Assembly (NCBI RefSeq): GCF_028858725.1
Contig: NC_084760.1
Coordinates: 59,793,367-59,857,366 of the forward strand
DNA length: 64,000 nt
Direction of reading: 5' to 3'
Origin: Colius striatus
Taxonomy: Eukaryota; Chordata; Aves; Coliiformes; Coliidae
In this document: positions 56,733-64,000 of the stretch, in pieces
Numbering within the stretch: position 1 is the stretch's first letter
How the letters are laid out: each line of letters starts with the position of its first letter
Translations under genes and position numbers: made by a program
The notes under the pieces: generated by a model
Databases searched by the model: none
Told to the model about the DNA's origin: nothing
Seen by the model: the letters and a program-made list of their open reading frames with translations, nothing else

Positions 56733-58416
56733 GTAAGAGCCGGCAGTGGGGTGGCCTTCCTCGAGGTTCATCTCGCATCGGCCCGCCGGTGGGCGCGTGA
56801 GAGAGCGGTGCGGCTGGGGCAGGTGTTTCGCTCCACAGGGCTGGGGACACGCAAGCCATCTCCCCAGCCTCTTGGGGACAGGAGACGAGCCTGTGGCGAG
56901 GACTTCAGAGCCTCCGGGGGAGTCTCCTGTCGTCAGGAGAGTGAAACAGCCGCGAGCGGCAGCGGCTCCTGGGGATGCTCAGGGCAGCGGGGCTCTGGGG
57001 CGGCCCTTCCGCTCCGCCTTGGGAGTGCCTGTGGGGTAGAAGCTCGGCGCTGGCGGCGATGCTCTGGCTTAAAGGCAGCACTCTACCTGGAAGGGGGATT
57101 CGTAATCTTCCAATTGAGTTATTTAACTTTTATGCCAGTGCTCAGTGTTGAATCTTCTCGGTTCTCGTGTGGTGTTGTCCTGTCTTCCATCATGTGGTTT
57201 CGGCAGTTTGGTGTAGGGGGCCACACGAGGGAAGACTAAAACAAGTTAAACCAGGAAAGTGCATCTGGAACTACTAAAAAGAGTTCAAGAGCAGAAAGGA
57301 TGGAGAAAGTATAAAAACTTGGTTTTCACTGAATTTGAGTTCTGGATTGAAAGTTTGTGTCCAAGTCCCGCTTGGAGCCGTTTTCAGCCCTGGTTTGGAG
57401 GCCTCGGCGGCCAAAGCCACGGTTAGCAGGTAGGTCACTTTCCAGTTTTAGCCATGCTGCTGTATTATAATTATCCTTCCTGTAGAGATGTGAAAATGAG
57501 ACCTTCTAGAATGCCTGGAATGATCATTATGAGACTAAAATCATTATTGAGGTGGAAGAACTGTGGCATTCTTAGAAGGAAACTTCAGTGGAACTGCAGC
57601 AGACTTTATTATATATCCATAAGTAGTCTTCTTTCAGTGCATTAAAGTGTAAGGCTTAAGATGCCTTTCCAAATTTACATATAGCTTTGTAATCCAATTA
57701 CTCTTTCACATGAACCATCCACCATATTAGTGACTACAAACTGATCACGCTTGTCATAACGGGTGGTAAGTTGCATATCCAAGTTTGTCAGAAGATTGTA
57801 AGAAAAATATAAATTCACATAAGGATCCATGGCAGTTTCCATGTTGAAGTTTTTGTGGCAACTATTCTGATGAAAAGTCCTCTTAAATAAAGATACTGTT
57901 TTGTAGCTTGTTTCGTTATGATGTTGTCTTGTGGGAAGGTTACACTGTGCCGTAAAAACCATTCGAGTTGAATGGTGAAAACAGCTCATCTTTTTTCAGA
58001 CTTAGAACTGTTCAAAACCTAATGTCGTTGCTCTTGAGCTTTTTAGGCTCTAATATGACAACATTATTAGGGATACATAATCACTGAAAAACTGGAGTTG
58101 AGAACAATTTAAAGCATTTGTGAGTACTTACTCTTCTGAATTAAGTACTTATTTTCTAAATGCTTTCATTCCTCTCTCCCAGTCTACTTGCCTGCAACCT
58201 GTAGGTGACCGTACAATTTATGAACACAACTTTGATGCTCTCAGCTTCTGTCCATGAGCCAACATTACCTAATTGTAGAGGAACTGCAGAGTTTCCATGC
58301 ACAAAATGTTATACCATGAGACTCTACCCATGAGTTTTGTTGTTTGCTCGAGAGCCTCTGTGTTACATGGCAGTCTTTAGTTGTAACTGAATGTATGTTG
58401 GTTGAGGGAGGATGTA

Positions 58417-58974
58417 TCATAGAATCATAAAATGGTAGAGTTGGAATGGACTAGATTATCTCTAAAGGTCTCTTCCACCTGCCAAAGCAAGTCCACCTAG
58501 ATCACATTGCACAAGAATGCATCCAGGAGGGCCTTGAAGACCTCCAAGGAAGGAGACTCCACACCCTCCCTGGGCAGCCTGTGCCACTGCTCCCTCACCC
58601 CCACAGTAAAGTAGGGTTTTTTTACGCTTAAATTGAACTTTTTGTGTTCCAGCTTCATCCCATTACCCCCTGTCCTGTTGCTAGATACTATAGAAAAAAG
58701 GGACGTCCCGACCTCCTGACATCCACCCTTTGGATATTGGTAAATATTAATGAGATGCCCCTCAGTCTCCTCTTCTCCAGACTAAACAGCCCCAGTTCCC
58801 GCAACCTTTCCTCACAGGGAAGATGTTCAAGTCCCCTGATCATCTTGGTCGCCCTGCACTGGACTCTCTCCAGAAGTTCTCTGTCCCTCTTGAGCTGAGG
58901 AGCCCAAAACTGGACACAGGAGTCCAGATGAGGCCTCATCAGGCCAGAGTAGAGGGGGAGGAGAACCTCCCTCA
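58417..58974 (-). mobile_element. CR1 LINE fragment
   Basis: The 3' end is tcatagaatcataaaatggt. The body is that of the 6511 and 24220 copies. The minus-strand open frame within 58688-59092 covers the CR1 C-terminal region ([18 protein letters not shown]). The 5' truncation is at ggagaacctccct. Confidence 0.93.
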
Positions 58975-60681
58975 CATGGAAGTGGTATAGAGTCACCTCC
59001 ACTTCTAGCAGTGTTTTTTCGGGCAGGAAAAATGTTAAGTTCAGCTGTAAGTTTCCAACACTGTGCAGATCACTATTCTGTTGCTGCTGCATGGGGAGAA
59101 TTCTGCAAATGGTAAATGTCCACAGGGATTTACTAACCCATGATTCTTTCCTAAGGCAATGGAATGGGAAAAACTAGGTTTTGGAGTATTTGTGAGAGAT
59201 GATGATCCTTTTATCTATGTATGTAACTTCTGTGCAGAATTTTTCATTTACTGTTTCTTTCAGCAGTTTCAGGCTTTTGTTGTCAGAACTGGAAAACTCA
59301 TTTAAACTGTCACTTTTGGTGGAATTTTGTTTTAAGGAATTTTTTCAGCTTGAATTCCTGAGTAGGAAAACTATAAAAAAATTTCAGGTAAGGTCCAGAC
59401 CGAGACACTGAAAGTGTTAGCTGCTACTGAAGAGTAGCTCAAACATTTCAGAGTGCATAGAGATAATAAATTGTGAAACTTTAAAAAATGCTGGAGGAAT
59501 ACACTTAAATATTTTTAGGTCTGGGGTTATTTTTTTCCTTGTACTCTTTTTTTCATTAAGGCAGACAATTTTTTCAAAAATAGTGCTTTATGCATATGTC
59601 AAACTAAACAGTCTAATGAAATTTTTTTTATTCATTTGACTTCTGTACTTCACTGAGAGAGTAGATGGATCTTCTATAATATCTATATAACAGTTGAACT
59701 TAACAAATTAAGAGAGTGTAACTCTTGGCATGTACTCCCAGAAAGCTGCTGTGTGTTTTACAGCTGACTGTAGATACAATGAGAAGCAATTCAGACTATG
59801 TGGATGCACTCCTGTAGGTTTAGCTACTTTTTCTTTTGGATAGTTAGCCTGAGGATCAGAACAACACAGTGGGTGTGGGAGACTAGGCCTTGTAATCTTC
59901 TGTGAACTGAAGCCAGTGAAAGGTGCCATGATAAAGAGCGAAACCTTGGTAGCCTCTGCACTGCTCTCAGTTGTCTTTTTACCTTTCAATGAAAGTTAAG
60001 TGTGCTGAACTGTATCCAGAGACTGGATTCAGAGACCTTTTCTTATGTAGGTGTGTGGAATATTGCTTACCTGATTGGTTGTATCTATTAGTACTTTTTT
60101 TTTTTTAATAATGCACTTCTGTGTTCTCCAAAAAAGTGCAAAATATTCAGTTATTTTATTTAGTATACTTGTCAACTTAGTCTTACCTTCACTTTAACAT
60201 CTGCTGTTGGAGAATGAAAGATGAGGAGCAGATAGTGAAAGAGCAGATGTCAAATGAGTTGGACTTGTTGAAGTACTGTGTTGGCCCCGACCCTTCAAAA
60301 GTTTGTTCTGCTCTCAAATTTGAGCTTCTGACAGGAAGAATTCATCCAGTTCATCAATGGATGAACTCTTCTGTTTTCCACCATTCCTGCTGTGTTGCTG
60401 CAAAGTGGTCTTGATTCCTAAGAAGGGCTGTGTAGAAGTCTATTTTCAAGCTCATAGATTTTTTTTTTTTCCTTTTGTGGTGACCATACAGGCTCAGGAA
60501 TTCAGACAACTCATGTGAGGAGATGACAGGCAATGATAGGAAAATATTTATGCTCAAACCTTGTGAAAAGTCACATGGAAGATGGTTATTTGACTTCAGC
60601 CAACTTTAGCATGGGTATTTTTATGGGTGTCAGCCAGTTCTTAAGCACTGAATTCAAGGACATTGTACTTGTGTCTGGAAA

Positions 60682-61349
60682 GCTCCCAGGCAGAGAGGGA
60701 CCTTGGAGTGTTGATTGACAGCTGGCTGAACATGAGCCAGCAGTGTGCTCAGATGGCCAAGGCCAGTGGCATCCTGGCCTGTATCGGGAGCAGTGTTGTC
60801 AGCAGGAGCAGGGAGGTGATCATTCCCCTGTACTCAACTTTGGTGAGGCCACACCTCGAATCCGGTGTCCAGTTTTGGATCCCTCTCTACAAGAAGGACA
60901 TTGAGGTGCTGGAGAGGATCCAGAGGCTGGGCTACCAAGCTAGTAAAGGACTTGGAGTACATCTCATATGTGAGGAACAGCTGAGGGATATGAGGCTGTT
61001 TAGCCTGGAGAAAAGAAGGCTCCTAATCACTCTCTACAGCTACCTGAAAGGAAGTTGTAGAGAGGTGGGCATTGGTCTATTCTCCATAGTAAGCAATAGA
61101 ACAAGAGGAAATGGCCTCAAGTTGTGCCAGAGGAGGTTCAGGATGGATATTGGGAGGAATTTCTTTACTGAAAGGGTTGTCAGGCATTGGAATGGGCTGC
61201 CCAGGGAGGTGGTGGAGTCACAGTCCCTGGAGGTATTTGAGAGATGGGTGGATGTTGCACTTAGGGAAATGGTCTAGTGGTTGATAGGGCTGGGACAAAG
61301 GCTGGACTTGATGATCTTAAAGGTTTCTTCCAGCCAAAATGATTCTATG
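60682..61349 (+). mobile_element. CR1 LINE fragment, second subfamily
   Basis: An uninterrupted frame to 61277 (204 codons when started at 60663) encodes the CR1 C-terminal region ([31 protein letters not shown]). The tail is aatgattctatgg. It is the same subfamily as 20613-21445 but in the opposite orientation. Confidence 0.93.
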
Positions 61350-64000
61350 GTGCTTGACTTCAGGAGCCTTGGGCACCACATTGAATCTTTAGTCTTCTTG
61401 GACCCTCAGGAAATCATTCCATTTCAGTTTGTTTGGTGATGTTTGTCTTTGTGTGCCTTGCCTTTTTCCCCCCTTTTTCTCTACTCAAATATCTTGCTCC
61501 AGTGAGTGCTAGATTTGAGCTTAGATGGAACTTTATGTTCCAAGAAACTCCACACAGTAATATTATGGTGTCTGACTGTCAGGAAGTTTAATTTTTTTTA
61601 GCATCAAACCTCTTTTAGTGAAATATGAAGTTAAAAATGACAGTGACAGGATGACCATAGTTTATATAGACTTTGAAGTGCTTTTGGTTTAGAAGTATTA
61701 GAGGAGTTCTTGGCCAGTCTCCAGAACTTTAATAAGTTGTAGGAAACTGTTCCAATGTTTGGAAACAAGGGTGTTTTACAATGTCTTGCCACATTGCAAC
61801 TCTCCAGCTACAACTGTGTCTTGTTTTGTCTTCTGATGACACAATACAGATTGGTGATTGGCAAAAAAATATTCTTCTATTACCTTTGCTGTTGATAGTG
61901 ATTAAATGCATCTAATTACAAGACAATTCTAACTATAGGTACACTGTTATGCATCTTAATCAAACGAAAATTTGGGTTTAGGTGAATTTTGAGTCCATTA
62001 TAAGTCTGAATATTTCTCTTCAGTCAACTCATTTCTAAAGGAAGAGTTTGCAAGTAATTCTTGCACAGGGAGCTATAACCCCACAATTTCCTCACTCTTC
62101 TTCATGCTGGGTACCTATATGACAGAAATCATAATCTTGCTCTCATACAGTGAAAAGCTAAGGAACATTAAGCTATTTAATTCTGAAGGGTTTCCAGGGT
62201 TAATTTGTATTCTTGCTTTACTTCACAAAGCTAGTGAACATATCCTATCTTAGATGATAGAAGCTGATCTGAAATGGAAAACATTATCCAAAGAAACTTA
62301 AAGGAATTGAGGCTGTCTTTTACTATTAAAAAAAAAAAAGCCAGAAAAAAAACCCCCACTTTAATATAAATATTCCCTAAGGGAGAGTAGGGGCTGCCTT
62401 TATTTCTCAGAACTCATTTTTAATTTTACTGCCAAACTAGGCTGACTTTGAGTGCATGTGAACCATAGTCAAAGATGTGATTGTGACTTTGCTAGGCATA
62501 CTTGTGCTTACTTTAAGCTGGATTGTTTAGATACTGCTTTCAGTGTATACTTTTAAAACAATGTGGCGTTTAGGACAGGCTGCAAGATAATCTGTGTACT
62601 TGGGTTGGAGGGTTTAAGCTATCTTGGGAGATTTTGATCACCCCTCAGAGTGCAGTGTATTAATGCTTCTGGCTTCCTGGACTCCAGCTGGAGTGCAAAG
62701 CCTGGAACTGGCTGAAGTACATCCAGCTGTGTCTCATGTTTGTGTGAACACTGCTTGTTGCTTCATGCCTGAAAACATCCATATTGTGCCTAAGAATTTG
62801 TATGGACTATCTGCTGATGAATTGGGCTGTGCTGGGGTCCACTATTTGGTCCATTTGGGCAAAATAAATGAGTGATTGGGACTGTGACTAGTGTCATGGG
62901 TGCCCAGACTTCCTGCTTGAGCATCCCGAGCTCTGACACAATCTACACCTTAGGGTTTTCATTACTTTTAAAAAGTTTTGCAGTAATAATCTTTGTTCTA
63001 CCTGTGGGGCACCAGATGAGGGCAGGTTGTTTTGAAAGAAGGTAAAACTGTGTGACAACAAGGCAGACACAGGCAGTGGCCTCATTTAAAAGGGACAATC
63101 TCACTATACCTGAGCAAAGCAGGGCTGAGGATGCTCATCAGGTTCAGCCAATAGTGTAGCCTGCCATGCAAATGGGTAGTGATGAGGCAAGTCCAAGGTC
63201 AAAGAAGGAAGTGAAGCCTGTGAGTTAGGATCAGAGTCAATAGGGTGCTTGGCCTGGGTGGCTATGACTGTAATATGACTGTAACACAGCTCAGGAGGGA
63301 GACAGAGACAAGACTTGGGTAAAACAGGGTGAGGAAGACTCCCCTGAGTCTTCTTTTTTTTTTTGAAAAGCTGTCTCCAAGGCTGTATGAGGTTTTCCAA
63401 ACAATGCTGTCAACAGCTGAAAGTATTAGAGAACTGGCTTCAAGCACAGGCAGCCAAACTCCTGTGATGGGAGTGTGTACTCTTGATTTGAATGTCATCT
63501 CCGTGTAGTTCAGCAAAGCTCTCAGGATAGTAAAATAGCAATAAACACATCAATAGTTTAAATGGATAGACTTTCTGTAGAATTCAAATTCTGTTAGATT
63601 TCAGACAAGGCCAAAGAGAAAAATCATGCAACCTTTGATTTTTATATTCTAAAGATATTCTAAAGGTATTCTAACTCCTGCTCTTCAAAATTTTTCCTTG
63701 GCATTTTTTCACTAATATTAGTAGAATTGCACAAGGAGTGAATTGTTCTGGTTTGACTTATCATGGAAGCTGTGTTTTTGTTGCTTTCAGATGAAAGGAG
63801 GAGTGGAGCAAATTAAAGGCTTTAAAAACATGAGAGGTATGAAAAGTTTCATGCCTTGGAGCTGGTATTAGAAATTAATATGTTGTCAAACATCTTGGTG
63901 ACCATATGCTATGAGCAGTGGGTAAATACTTCTTTTAAAGAATATTCCATCTCTCAGAATTTGGCAACGTGCTACAACACAGTGGTCTCTCACTTGAGTG

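Larger units (their letters stand above)
55830..57070. promoter_or_regulatory. ENPP1: CpG island over the ENPP1 promoter and first exon
   Basis: CG dinucleotides are dense from about 55830 and especially 56090-57060, in strong contrast to the flanking AT-rich DNA. The island includes the presumed promoter, coding exon 1 and the start of intron 1. Several open frames on both strands here are by-products of high GC content. Confidence 0.88.
56733..64000 (+). other. ENPP1: ENPP1 intron 1, incomplete
   Basis: It runs from the donor at 56733 to the window edge. It holds two CR1 copies (58417-58974 and 60682-61349) and otherwise ordinary AT-rich sequence after the CpG island. I find no transmembrane-encoding exon, so exon 2 is downstream. 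Two unexplained items are an antisense open frame at 57675-57989 and an exon-like segment at 63791-63836. Confidence 0.8.

Noticed and set aside
56041..56859. Long open frames on both strands in the CpG island
   Set aside because: High GC removes stop codons; only the frame with KDPNTYKVLSL aligns with a known protein (ENPP1).
60214..60414. 66-codon open frame beginning MKDEEQIVKEQMSNEL
   Set aside because: It looks helical but is short, lies in ENPP1 intron 1 and has no splice or promoter support.
1..64000. CRISPR arrays, operons, phage genes, tRNA or rRNA genes
   Set aside because: None seen. The window is intron-rich vertebrate DNA; repeated units are LINE, LTR and microsatellite sequence.

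Overview
The window is vertebrate nuclear DNA, and almost certainly avian. It carries two tandem genes of the ectonucleotide pyrophosphatase/phosphodiesterase family, ENPP3 followed by ENPP1, both on the plus strand. It also carries many CR1 LINE fragments ending in the ATTCTATG-type 3' octamer repeat typical of birds, and one degenerate retroviral-type LTR. The species cannot be named from the sequence.

Positions 1-37775: ENPP3. Its first exons (cytoplasmic tail and transmembrane anchor) lie upstream of the window. The window holds 23 coding exons, from the first somatomedin-B (SMB) domain to the stop codon at 37575-37577. All 22 internal introns are GT-AG and every junction keeps the frame, giving about 820 codons. 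The catalytic metal ligands and nucleophilic Thr of the phosphodiesterase domain are present, as are the calcium-loop residues of the nuclease-like domain, so the gene looks intact. A poly(A) signal lies at 37754-37759. The introns carry CR1 copies at about 6511-7113 (-), 8568-10256 (+, the longest, with two nonsense codons), 10627-10915 (-), 16908-17642 (+), 20613-21445 (-), 24220-24705 (-), 29708-29809 (+) and 36616-37105 (-).

Positions 37776-55830: about 18 kb of AT-rich intergenic DNA with no gene I can support. It holds a trinucleotide microsatellite, a short perfect hairpin, and a degenerate minus-strand LTR (about 52617-53706) with internal tandem repeats.

Positions 55830-64000: a CpG island, the ENPP1 promoter region, ENPP1 coding exon 1 (56541-56732; cytoplasmic tail of 64 codons), and then the beginning of a long intron 1 that runs off the window. 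That intron has two more CR1 copies (58417-58974 -, 60682-61349 +).

The two enzymes are known type II membrane or secreted phosphodiesterases acting on extracellular nucleotides. ENPP1 makes pyrophosphate from ATP and limits mineralisation; ENPP3 hydrolyses extracellular nucleotides on epithelia and on basophils and mast cells. I see no bacterial or phage-type system. The most interesting leads are CR1 inverted repeats bracketing catalytic-domain exons of ENPP3, and the nested start codons and TATA-like site at ENPP1 exon 1.
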